Source of the DNA: CAZAKO01 sp964546145
GTDB taxonomy: Bacteria > Fidelibacterota > UBA2242
Reading direction: 5' to 3'
Assembly (NCBI GenBank): GCA_964546145.1
Contig: CAZJIU010000056.1
Span: forward strand, 1 to 15,127
DNA: 15,127 bases
Under the pieces are notes generated by a model. The model ran no database searches. It was not told the DNA's origin and saw only the letters and a list, made by a program, of their open reading frames with translations. Of the stretch, positions 8,205 through 15,127 are shown one piece after another. Made by a program: the position numbers and the translations under genes. The number at the start of each line of letters is the position of its first letter. Positions within the stretch are counted from its first letter, which is position 1.

Positions 8205-8493
8205 AGCATAGAAAAATTGTGTGCGAAAACGGAACCTAATTAGTATCGACATTGCACTTCAATGAAAAAGATGTTAGATTCTTTGAAAATATGAGGGATA
8301 ATTGATTTTATGAAAAGGGCATATCTAACTTTCTCTCCATTCGCATTACTGTGGGGGATGAAATCTTTTATCCTTATATATATTCAGATTCGAGAAGTCG
8401 AAATACTCTGGGACTGCATTAATTATCCGTCGAGAGAATAAATTGTAGGGGCACAATTTATTCGAGTCCAACGATCCACAACTGGAGTGGAAT
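8205..8493. other. Intergenic region between DUF4180 and sensor kinase genes
   Basis: These 289 bp have no convincing gene. A 43-codon frame (8310-8441, plus strand, ATG start) exists. Its nearest purine-rich stretch is 12 nt from the ATG, its stop lies inside the inverted repeat, and its product resembles no family I know, so I do not call it. The stretch must hold the 3' end of the upstream transcript and probably the kinase promoter, but I see no clear -35/-10 pair. The only clear structure is the inverted repeat at 8436-8463. Confidence 0.7.
8436..8463. repeat. Perfect 11-bp inverted repeat (REP-like element or hairpin)
   Basis: GAATAAATTGT (8436-8446) and its exact reverse complement ACAATTTATTC (8453-8463) flank the loop AGGGGC. 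There is no T-run, so it is not a standard intrinsic terminator. It lies 30 bp before the kinase start codon and 231 bp after the DUF4180 stop. From memory, the core GTAGGGGCACAATTTATT resembles short palindromic repeats scattered through many environmental genomes. No second copy was seen in this window, so dispersed-repeat status is inference. It could instead be an operator or an mRNA hairpin. Confidence 0.6.
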
Positions 8494-11400
8494 ATGAGCA
8501 ATCTAAATGCTAAAATCCGGTTGATTACTGAGATCTTCGGTGTAATGCCTTACAGAAAAGCTCATATAAGCCATTTGTTGAGGATCAGGCCGATTTTATT
8601 TATCTGCTTGATGATGATTATTGTCTGCTTTTTTGACTTGGGTCAAGTCCAAGCAGCCGACAGAACCGTACGTGTTGGTGTCTATCAGAATAAGCCCAAG
8701 ATCTTTACCGATGAGAAAGGCAAGCCTTCAGGTCTCTTTATTGAGCTTTCGGAGCAAATCGCTGCTCAGGAGGGTTGGAAGATAGATTTTATTTCAGGTG
8801 ATTGGGCAACCTGTTTGCGGAATCTCGAAGCGGGGAAAATTGACCTGATGCCAGATGTGGCTCATACACCGATGCGCGATGAAAAATTTGATTTTAATAA
8901 AACTCCAGTGATTGCAAGCTGGTCACGAGTATACGCCTCGCGGACCACACCAATCAAACAGCTTTCTGACCTCGACAGTAAACGGATTGCGGTACTCCAG
9001 GGTTCAATTCAAGAAGAAGTATTTAAACAAGCATTAAGCGAATTAGGTTATAATGTAACCCTAATTCCCGCTAATTCTTTTGAAGATGCATTTGCTCTTA
9101 CTGCTAAACATTCTGCCGATGTCGCAATCACCAATAATTTTTTTGGAGATTACTTTTATCGAAAATATCGTCTAAGAAAAACCAATATTAATTTCAATCG
9201 GGTTGAACTATTTTTTGCAACTGCGAAAGGTAAAAACAGTGAGCTGCTTGAGGCTGTCGATCGCAATTTAGTAAAGTGGATTAACGAGCCCAATTCACCT
9301 TTCTATCAGGCAGCTGAGCGCTGGACTGAAAAACCATTTTCTCAAGCAAAATTCACAATCTGGGTGATATGTGCCGTAGTTGGTTTATTACTGCTTTTAT
9401 TTGGGATAATCTGTTTGCTTCGTTATCAAGTCCGAACGAGGTCGAAACGTCTGGAAAAAAGCAACCTGGCCCTGCGTCAAAGCAAGGAACGTTATCGCCT
9501 TATTTCAGAAATAATTTCGGATTATGCTTATGCTTATCGAGTTGAACCTGACAAAACATTAGTTCGGGAATGGATAGTTGGCGGATTTCAGCAAATAACC
9601 GGTTATACTTCACAGGAAATAGATGAACATGGCGGTCTATTTTCACTGGTTTACCCGGATGACGTTTCTATAGCTCAGGCACATGCGAGTCGGTTATTCG
9701 CCGAGCAAGACGATGTCAGCGAATTTCGGATAGTTAGAAAAAATGGAGAAATCCGTTGGTTGTGTAATCATGCTCATCCTATTTGGGATGAGAAGCTCCA
9801 GCGCGTGGTGCAGATTTATGGAGCAGCACAAGATATTACCGAGCGCAAGCTGGTAGAGAAATCTTTGCAAAAGCGCTATAAGGAACTTACGGCGATTTAC
9901 GAAACATCCCAACGTCTACAACAACTTTTGCCTCCAGATCAACTTGCCCAAAAGATTCTCGAGACGTTGGAACATTCTCTTGATTACACCTACAGTGAGG
10001 TGTTATTGATTGACGAGAAGAGTGGTCGGCTTGAGCCATTTGCAATAAGTGATCAAAATAAGGGTGAAAAATTTGTCAAAACAAGTAAAAGGAATCTCAG
10101 ATCCAAAGATTCACCGCTGAGAGTCGGGATAACCGGTTGGGCTGTGGAGCATAGAGAAAGTGTTCGGGTGGGTGATGTGGCAAAGGATCAGCGCTATTTA
10201 AAAATTCGCCAGGATGTCAGGTCTGAATTATGTGTTCCTTTACAGATTCAAAATCGTGTTGTTGGGGTGGTAAACATTGAATCAAACAAAGTTGATATTT
10301 ATACTGAAGATGATCAGCGCATGCTCGAAAGTATTGCAGCCCAGATTTCGGTAGCTCTGCAGAATATGCAATTGTTAGATGAAGTGCGGAAAAATACTGC
10401 TTTATTGGAAGAGCGGATTACTGAACTTAAACTTGCCCAGGAAGAACTACGCCGTTCCCACGAGCAATATGAGCGTTTTTATATGCAAGACTTAACGGGT
10501 GATTTTACCGCGACTTACGATGGAGAACTAATTGATTGCAATCCAGCGTTTCTCAATATCTTTGGCTTTTCGTCTAAAGAAGAAGCCCTGCAGACTAATT
10601 CGATTACCCTTTTTCATTCACCCGAGGAAAGACAGCGGCTCATTTCCCGTTTACAGCGAGAACGCCGTGTTGAATATTATGAAATGGAAATGAAGAAGCG
10701 CGATGGAACTCCACTTTATTTAATCGCAAATATTCTCGGTCGGTTTAATAAGCAGGATAAGTTAATTGAAATACAAGGCTACCTGTTTGATGATACTAAG
10801 CGCAAGATTACCGAAGAGCAGTTGCGCCATGCCCAAAAATTTGAATCACTTGGTGCACTTGCTAGTGGTATTGCACATGATTTTAATAATATCCTTGCCA
10901 TTATCATGGGGCATGCATCACTCATTAAACTCATCAAAGACGCTCCGCCAAAGTTAGCTAAACATGTTGATGCTATTTCTAACGCCACCTCACGGGGCGC
11001 ATCGTTGGTTAACCAGATGCTTACTTTTGCCCGTAAAACTGGGACAATTCAGGAACCGCTTAATCTTAATCTGCTGGTCAAAGATATGAGCAAGATGATT
11101 TATGAGACATTTCCCAAGACAATCCAACTTAAAATGAATATTGGACGCGATCTATCATACATTATTGCTGATATTAGTCAGATGAATCAAGTATTGATGA
11201 ATCTCTGTGTGAATGCCCGTGATGCCATGCCAAACGGGGGAACATTGATGATTAGAACCTCAAACATTAATGGTAAAGAAGTCAATTTGAAATTCCCCAA
11301 GGCATCGGCTCAAAATTACGTTCTTCTCAGTATTGCTGATACTGGTGTTGGAATGGATCGTCAAACCCGCGAACGAATATTCGAGCCCTTTTTTACGACA

Positions 11401-11988
11401 AAAGTAGCGGGTAAAGGAACCGGTTTGGGGCTTGCGGTGGTCCATGGAATTATTACTGCTCACGATGGCTTCATTGAGCTTGAAAGTAAACCTGGGGAAG
11501 GAACCACGTTTTATATTTATCTGCCTGCCCTGGAAAAATTTGCTGAGATCGAGTTGCCGGAGAAGTCAAGCGATGAAGATATTCCGAAGGGTAATGAGAC
11601 AATTTTGGTTGTCGAGGATGAAGAGATGCTGCAAGGTTTTCTCCGCCAACTGCTTGAAAAGAATGGTTACACAGTGCTAACCGCGGGAAATGGGGAACAG
11701 GCAATTGATATCTATCGGCATCAAATGAAAGAGATTGCTCTGGTATTGATGGATTTGGGATTACCGAAACTTAGTGGTGACGAGGTCTATCGAAGAATCA
11801 AAGCACTCGACCCAACAGCAAATGTCATTATTGCGAGCGGTTATATGGATCCAAATGTTAAAACGGAACTTAACCAGGCAGGAGTAAGAGAATATATCCA
11901 GAAGCCATATTCGCCGATTGAAATTCTTAAAAAGATTCGAGAGGTGATTGATTCCCAGGGAAGTGTCCCAAAACCGGTGCAGGCTTAA
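8494..11988 (+). CDS. Hybrid sensor histidine kinase with periplasmic solute-binding sensor, PAS, GAF and receiver domains
   Basis: This is a 1164-residue membrane-bound two-component kinase. Domains in order: membrane/signal segment (about 33-54, ending QVQA); family-3 solute-binding-type periplasmic domain (about 57-278); membrane helix (about 287-309); PAS (about 330-455, ending AAQDITERK); GAF (about 465-625); coiled coil (about 627-658); a second PAS (about 660-770); HisKA with phospho-acceptor His795 in GIAHDFNN; HATPase with N-box NLCVNARDA (903-911), G1 DTGVGM (949-954), F-box FEPFF (963-967) and G2 GKGTGLGL (973-980); and a C-terminal receiver (about 1035-1155) with acidic pocket E1041/D1042, phospho-acceptor Asp1087 and Lys1137. 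All catalytic residues are intact. The first domain should sense an amino-acid-like or other small ligand. The ATG at 8494 has GGAG (8484-8487) six bases upstream; Met18 is a weaker alternative. No response regulator with an output domain is adjacent, so its target lies elsewhere. Confidence 0.93.
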   Translation: MSNLNAKIRLITEIFGVMPYRKAHISHLLRIRPILFICLMMIIVCFFDLGQVQAADRTVRVGVYQNKPKIFTDEKGKPSGLFIELSEQIAAQEGWKIDFISGDWATCLRNLEAGKIDLMPDVAHTPMRDEKFDFNKTPVIASWSRVYASRTTPIKQLSDLDSKRIAVLQGSIQEEVFKQALSELGYNVTLIPANSFEDAFALTAKHSADVAITNNFFGDYFYRKYRLRKTNINFNRVELFFATAKGKNSELLEAVDRNLVKWINEPNSPFYQAAERWTEKPFSQAKFTIWVICAVVGLLLLLFGIICLLRYQVRTRSKRLEKSNLALRQSKERYRLISEIISDYAYAYRVEPDKTLVREWIVGGFQQITGYTSQEIDEHGGLFSLVYPDDVSIAQAHASRLFAEQDDVSEFRIVRKNGEIRWLCNHAHPIWDEKLQRVVQIYGAAQDITERKLVEKSLQKRYKELTAIYETSQRLQQLLPPDQLAQKILETLEHSLDYTYSEVLLIDEKSGRLEPFAISDQNKGEKFVKTSKRNLRSKDSPLRVGITGWAVEHRESVRVGDVAKDQRYLKIRQDVRSELCVPLQIQNRVVGVVNIESNKVDIYTEDDQRMLESIAAQISVALQNMQLLDEVRKNTALLEERITELKLAQEELRRSHEQYERFYMQDLTGDFTATYDGELIDCNPAFLNIFGFSSKEEALQTNSITLFHSPEERQRLISRLQRERRVEYYEMEMKKRDGTPLYLIANILGRFNKQDKLIEIQGYLFDDTKRKITEEQLRHAQKFESLGALASGIAHDFNNILAIIMGHASLIKLIKDAPPKLAKHVDAISNATSRGASLVNQMLTFARKTGTIQEPLNLNLLVKDMSKMIYETFPKTIQLKMNIGRDLSYIIADISQMNQVLMNLCVNARDAMPNGGTLMIRTSNINGKEVNLKFPKASAQNYVLLSIADTGVGMDRQTRERIFEPFFTTKVAGKGTGLGLAVVHGIITAHDGFIELESKPGEGTTFYIYLPALEKFAEIELPEKSSDEDIPKGNETILVVEDEEMLQGFLRQLLEKNGYTVLTAGNGEQAIDIYRHQMKEIALVLMDLGLPKLSGDEVYRRIKALDPTANVIIASGYMDPNVKTELNQAGVREYIQKPYSPIEILKKIREVIDSQGSVPKPVQA

Positions 11989-12083
11989 AAAGAACCATTA
12001 TCATCAGTCGCCGCTCCAAGCTTTGTCCCACTAGTAAAAACATTGGCTCCAACGATACGTTTACCAGTTGCTTTATCAACAAT
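11985..12083 (-). pseudogene. Remnant of a carboxypeptidase-regulatory-like (CarboxypepD_reg-like) domain
   Basis: On the minus strand, 32 codons read IVDKATGKRIVGANV, then FTSGTKLGAATDDNGSF and TAA. This matches the N-terminal beta-sandwich that opens many TonB-dependent receptors and surface proteins of FCB-group bacteria (pattern D-x-x-T-G, G-A-N-V, G-T-x-x-G-A-x-T-D, G-x-F). The fragment has no start codon. The codon before it in frame is TGA (12084-12086), and the upstream bases encode T-I-R in a different frame, which suggests a small indel. It stops where the domain would normally continue, and its TAA (11985-11987) overlaps the kinase stop codon on the other strand. The rest of the gene appears to have been lost in a rearrangement with a breakpoint at about 11985-11990. 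It is too short and broken to be functional. Confidence 0.78.
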
Positions 12084-12380
12084 TCACCCTAATTGTTATT
12101 TTATGTTTGGATATATATTGAGTGTATCCACATTTGCCATACAAAATACGGTATAAAAAGAGACGAAAAATGAAATATTTTCTTTATGTTTGATTTTTAT
12201 TTTTGTACATTTCATGGCAATGTTGATGCTTAAACGATTAATATTAACCACAAGAAAATTAGAGAGTAGGCTCTTTAAATGCTGTTAGTTCAAAGAAACT
12301 TAAATTTAAATACTTAACAATATGAGTGTCTATTACATAAAATAAACAAGCGGGTTTTAGTAAAATTTATTTGGAGAAGA
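12084..12380. other. AT-rich intergenic region before the T9SS cargo unit
   Basis: About 297 bp are very AT-rich and contain no gene I can support. The right part holds the probable promoter of the downstream pair (12314-12343). A second, weaker sigma-70-like pair is TTGAGT (12118-12123) and TACAAA (12140-12145) with a 16-bp spacer, but it is about 235 bp from the start codon. No strong hairpin or riboswitch-like fold is apparent. The left edge carries the broken domain fragment described separately. Confidence 0.6.
12314..12343 (+). promoter_or_regulatory. Candidate sigma-70-type promoter for the 12381 gene
   Basis: TTAACA (12314-12319, five of six consensus -35 bases) and TAAAAT (12338-12343, five of six -10 bases) are separated by 18 bp. 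Transcription would start near 12350, leaving a leader of about 30 nt with the GGAG ribosome binding site at 12373-12376. The surroundings are AT-rich, so chance matches are easy. FCB-group bacteria may also use a different promoter consensus. Confidence 0.35.
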
Positions 12381-14675
12381 TTGAAAATAAAACATAATAT
12401 ATTCCTGAAAATACTTCTCTATTTTTTACCCATATTAACCTTAATAAATATACTGGTTGTCGCTCAAAGTCGTTCTACACCTAAAGTGCCTGCCAAATTA
12501 GGTAAAAAAACTGTTGATGATTACAATAATTATACAACTGTTGGTCAGATTGGATTAACCGTCACGAATTTCGGACTTTTAGGTGAAGGATGGAATAATC
12601 CTGATCAGCCCTCCTGTCGCTATAAACAGTACGCAGATATCGCCAAAGAAGAGGTGGAGCATTTCTCCTATGCAGGACTCTGGGTTGGCGGTATTGCTAA
12701 GGACAATAAACGTGTTTCCACTGCAATTGTCGACGGTGCTTTTGATTATGCCGCCGAAGGATTTGAATTTACGACTAGTTCGCTACCACAGGATACTATT
12801 AAAATTGAATCATCAATCCAGACCAGCAAATATTTCTCGCCGCACGCAATATCTCATCAGGATTTCACTTGTGATTTCACTGATAATAATACAGTCGTAA
12901 ACCATGAGCCAATGGGAATTCGGGTTCATCAGGAGAGTTATGCCTGGAACTATTCATTTACTGAATCCTTCGTAATCATGGATTATACAATATATAATGA
13001 ATCTGCCCAGATTGAATCCGGTGGATATCCAATTAAAAATATCTACTGTGGGATCTGGATGGATGCCTCTGTCGCAAACATGAATTATACAAGCATTTAT
13101 GAACCGGGCGGTGGATTTTCATGGTATGATAATCTTGATGGTTATGATAAATCAATTTATGATCCCTATCCCGATGATGAATTTCCCGGAACTCCCCGTA
13201 ATATTGCCTATCAGTATGACGCTGATGGAGACAATGGCTACGCCCAGAGTTATATTGGTATCAGGTTCCTGGGTAATACAACCGTTCCATTAGGATACTG
13301 GAATACATACTATCGTCAGTGGGTCTGGACGACTTCGTCAAATGCAGATTATCCTGAATATGTGTTACCTGTAGATGATCTCCAGAGATATGACTTTATG
13401 CATACATCTGTACCTGTAAAAATTGGAACCGACGGATATACAGCAGACGGATATCCGGGTGAAACCGATAGCTGGTTATTATTGTTATCTGCCGGTCCGT
13501 TCGGGAGCGAGCCGAATGCTGATTCTACAGAATGGGTATTGAATCCCGGTGATTCAATCCGGGTTGCATTCGCTATCGTATGCGCGCGGTGGGCAAATAA
13601 TTCATTGACTGATAATGCCGCACGCCGGGCATTTTTATATGCAAATTCTGATTGGGCACAGACTGCTTTTAATGGTGAAGACATTAATGGAAATGGTATT
13701 TTAGATGCCGGGGAAGATATGGACTTCGATGGAAGAATTGATCGATACATTTTACCGGCACCACCACCATCACCTGAAATCAAAGTATACGCAGAAAGTA
13801 ATCGTGTTACAATATTTTGGACGAGGACCCCGGAGTTTGCAAAAGATCCATTAACTCAGAAGATGGATTTTGAAGGGTATCGGATTTATTCTAGGAAAAA
13901 AACATACAGTGAAGAATCCAGCTCTGGCTGGACTCTGATGGCACAGTTTGATATTGATGATAATATTGGGTACGATACTGGTTTTAATCCTATTCGAATT
14001 CCTCGAAATGAAGCCTATACAACCGAAATTGTCGGAGGAAATACGATTAAAACCTATCATTATATTATTGAGGATAATGATACCCTGTATTATAAAATTA
14101 TCGATAGCGACACTATGTTTTATCGTTTTATTAATACCGGTATAAAAAGTGGTTGGCCGGATAAAAACATCTATTCGGTTACATCGTTTGATCAGGGTGA
14201 TGAAGATACAGGTTTGGAAAGCCTCGAAAGTAATGTGATTAATCAAATGGCTTATGTTATCGCCGGTCAAACTCCCCAGACAGAAGATTTCTCCAGAAAA
14301 GTGGGTGTATACCCAAATCCCTATAGAGGGCGGGCGAAATGGGACGGCTATAGCGAGCGGGAACGGATGATTTGGTTTTATAATCTGCCGGATAGATCCA
14401 AAGTTAAAATATTTACGTTGAGTGGTGAATTGGTTGATGAATTTAGTCATAACTCCGATACCTATGATGCTTCCGATATTCAATTACTGGAAGATTACTC
14501 AACGCAGGCAGATGAATCTTCCGGAACAATCCAATTTGTTCTGTCTGGTGGGGAACATGCCTGGGATATGATCAGTAAATATGACCAGGCGATTGCTACC
14601 GGATTGTATATTTTTACGGTGGAAGATTTGAAAACAAAAGATGTTCAACATGGTAAGTTTTTGATAATAAAGTAA
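12381..14675 (+). CDS. Large secreted T9SS cargo protein with calcium-binding loops
   Basis: This is a 764-residue protein. A signal peptide covers about 1-29 (hydrophobic core ILLYFLPILTLINILVV, then A-Q-S). Residues 30-420 form an all-beta-looking region rich in aromatic and acidic residues (GLWVGGI at 99-105, YCGIWMD at 222-228) that I cannot assign to a named domain. Residues 433-455 carry two calcium-loop-like stretches, EDINGNGILD (433-442) and EDMDFDGRID (445-454), like those in dockerins and thrombospondin type 3 repeats. A proline hinge (460-463) leads to a fibronectin-III-like domain (about 465-535). The C-terminus (about 638-764: VGVYPNPYRG, KIFTLSGELV, ATGLYIFTVED, GKFLIIK) is a T9SS type A sorting domain, implying secretion across the outer membrane. 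The TTG start (12381) has GGAG four bases upstream and yields the complete signal peptide. The next gene follows after 12 bp, so the two are likely one transcript. The function is unknown. Confidence 0.85.
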   Translation: MKIKHNIFLKILLYFLPILTLINILVVAQSRSTPKVPAKLGKKTVDDYNNYTTVGQIGLTVTNFGLLGEGWNNPDQPSCRYKQYADIAKEEVEHFSYAGLWVGGIAKDNKRVSTAIVDGAFDYAAEGFEFTTSSLPQDTIKIESSIQTSKYFSPHAISHQDFTCDFTDNNTVVNHEPMGIRVHQESYAWNYSFTESFVIMDYTIYNESAQIESGGYPIKNIYCGIWMDASVANMNYTSIYEPGGGFSWYDNLDGYDKSIYDPYPDDEFPGTPRNIAYQYDADGDNGYAQSYIGIRFLGNTTVPLGYWNTYYRQWVWTTSSNADYPEYVLPVDDLQRYDFMHTSVPVKIGTDGYTADGYPGETDSWLLLLSAGPFGSEPNADSTEWVLNPGDSIRVAFAIVCARWANNSLTDNAARRAFLYANSDWAQTAFNGEDINGNGILDAGEDMDFDGRIDRYILPAPPPSPEIKVYAESNRVTIFWTRTPEFAKDPLTQKMDFEGYRIYSRKKTYSEESSSGWTLMAQFDIDDNIGYDTGFNPIRIPRNEAYTTEIVGGNTIKTYHYIIEDNDTLYYKIIDSDTMFYRFINTGIKSGWPDKNIYSVTSFDQGDEDTGLESLESNVINQMAYVIAGQTPQTEDFSRKVGVYPNPYRGRAKWDGYSERERMIWFYNLPDRSKVKIFTLSGELVDEFSHNSDTYDASDIQLLEDYSTQADESSGTIQFVLSGGEHAWDMISKYDQAIATGLYIFTVEDLKTKDVQHGKFLIIK

Positions 14676-14676
14676 G

Positions 14677-14683
14677 AGGAGGT
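14677..14683 (+). promoter_or_regulatory. Strong Shine-Dalgarno site
   Basis: AGGAGGT lies two bases after the TAA of the preceding gene and ends four bases before the ATG at 14688. It is the best ribosome binding site in the window. It fixes the start of the last gene and suggests that this gene is translated more strongly than its TTG-initiated upstream partner. Confidence 0.85.
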
Positions 14684-14687
14684 TCAA

Positions 14688-15127
14688 ATGCAAAAAGTTA
14701 CGATTCTGTTTTTGACATTTTTGCTGGTGGGTGGATTAATGGCCCAAACCATTACGCCAATTGCCAGTGTTCAGGATACAACCGGCAGCGGCAGTGATTC
14801 ATCCGCGGTTGTTGGACAGGTTGTAACCATCAGTGGTATTGTTACTGCTGAACTCCAAGGAGATGTTGCTGCAAATGGTGGCATTTCCGATTATTATTTC
14901 TGGATTCAGGATGCAGCAGCACCATGGAGTGGAATTAAGGTTGTTTATTCAGATACTCTAATAGCCGAAGGTGATTCCATTACAATAACCGGTACAGTAA
15001 AAGAGGTTTACAATCAGACACAGCTTGATCCGGTTACTGGATATATTTTCCACAAAAGCCGCTGTGCGTTACCGGCGCCACTTGTAGTCACTACAGGAGC
15101 AGTCACTGCTGAAATGTATGAAGGTTG
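14688..15127 (+). CDS. Secreted protein with N-terminal OB-fold-like domain, 3' end outside window
   Basis: The first 146 residues are visible. A short signal peptide (1-19, ending GGLMA|Q) precedes a beta-rich domain. It begins TPIASVQDTTGSGSDSSAVV, continues with GQVVTISGIVTAEL (43-56), YYFWIQDAAAPWSGIKVVY (69-87) and EGDSITITGTVKEVYNQTQL (94-113), and ends E-M-Y-E-G where a second similar repeat may begin. This order (GQ-VTISG-VT, FWIQD, SGI-V, GD-I-ITG-V-E, TQL) is that of the OB-fold-like domains at the front of many secreted nucleases and T9SS surface proteins (YhcR-like). The 12-bp spacing to the preceding T9SS cargo gene indicates an operon. A C-terminal sorting domain is expected but lies beyond the window. 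Whether this is a nuclease cannot be decided from the part seen. Confidence 0.75.
   Translation, partial: MQKVTILFLTFLLVGGLMAQTITPIASVQDTTGSGSDSSAVVGQVVTISGIVTAELQGDVAANGGISDYYFWIQDAAAPWSGIKVVYSDTLIAEGDSITITGTVKEVYNQTQLDPVTGYIFHKSRCALPAPLVVTTGAVTAEMYEG

Noticed and set aside
8310..8441. 43-codon open frame upstream of the sensor kinase
   Set aside because: Its nearest purine-rich stretch is 12 nt from the ATG, its stop codon sits in the inverted repeat, and the product resembles no family I know.
8436..8463. Rho-independent terminator for the DUF4180 transcript
   Set aside because: The stem is AT-rich and is followed by CGAG rather than a T-run, so it does not fit an intrinsic terminator.
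12189..12205. Bacteroidetes-type promoter (TATTTTTG at 12198-12205 fits TAnnTTTG)
   Set aside because: The only nearby TTTG upstream element (12189-12192) is 5 bp away instead of about 19-21, and the region is a run of T bases where such matches arise by chance.
13349..13783. Open frame of 144 codons on the minus strand
   Set aside because: It is antisense to the same gene, covers its calcium-loop region, and has a composition typical of a shadow frame.
13851..14483. Open frame of 210 codons on the minus strand
   Set aside because: It lies wholly opposite the T9SS cargo gene, whose signal peptide, domain order and sorting domain are intact. The predicted protein matches no family I recognise and has no ribosome binding site.

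Overview
The window looks like bacterial DNA from the Fibrobacteres-Chlorobi-Bacteroidetes side of the tree, more likely a KSB1, Calditrichota, Marinimicrobia or Ignavibacteria-like lineage than a classical Bacteroidetes. The main clue is a pair of large secreted proteins ending in type IX secretion (T9SS, Por) sorting domains. One carries the LYQNYPNPFN signature common in those lineages. No ribosomal or other phylogenetic marker is present, so the placement is inference. The 100 N at 3799-3898 show that this is a scaffolded draft or metagenome assembly.

Layout from left to right. (1) The C-terminal end of an iron-containing alcohol dehydrogenase (1-174, +). (2) A convergent 1137-residue secreted protein with CotH kinase-like, chitobiase-like, jelly-roll-like, lamin-tail and T9SS domains (189-3602, -). 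(3) A short intergenic stretch with small repeats, then the assembly gap. (4) A sialate O-acetylesterase-type SGNH hydrolase whose start is lost in the gap (3899-5223, +). (5) A same-strand run of small genes in AT-rich DNA: a cysteine-rich DUF3795 protein, a six-helix DUF4386-like membrane protein, an exported choloylglycine hydrolase/penicillin V acylase-family enzyme, and a DUF4180 protein overlapping it by 8 bp. (6) An intergenic region with a perfect 11-bp inverted repeat. (7) A 1164-residue hybrid sensor kinase with a periplasmic solute-binding-type sensor. (8) A broken 32-codon remnant of a carboxypeptidase-regulatory-like domain on the minus strand, abutting the kinase stop codon, followed by about 300 bp of non-coding DNA. 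(9) A two-gene unit of secreted proteins: a 764-residue T9SS cargo and a protein with an OB-fold-like N-terminus that runs off the window.

Functionally, the window is dominated by cell-envelope and extracellular biology. It has two certain T9SS cargo proteins and one possible one, an acetyl-sugar esterase, an exported Ntn hydrolase, and a membrane kinase reading a periplasmic ligand. Apart from the 12381/14688 pair and the overlapping 6773/7833 pair, the genes do not look like one pathway.

I found no CRISPR array, tRNA, rRNA, transposase or recognisable defence system. I do not see a convincing undescribed multi-gene system. The most interesting items are the nested domain architecture of the CotH-type protein, the fossil carboxypeptidase-regulatory fragment, the exported Ntn hydrolase with its overlapping DUF4180 partner, and the REP-like palindrome.
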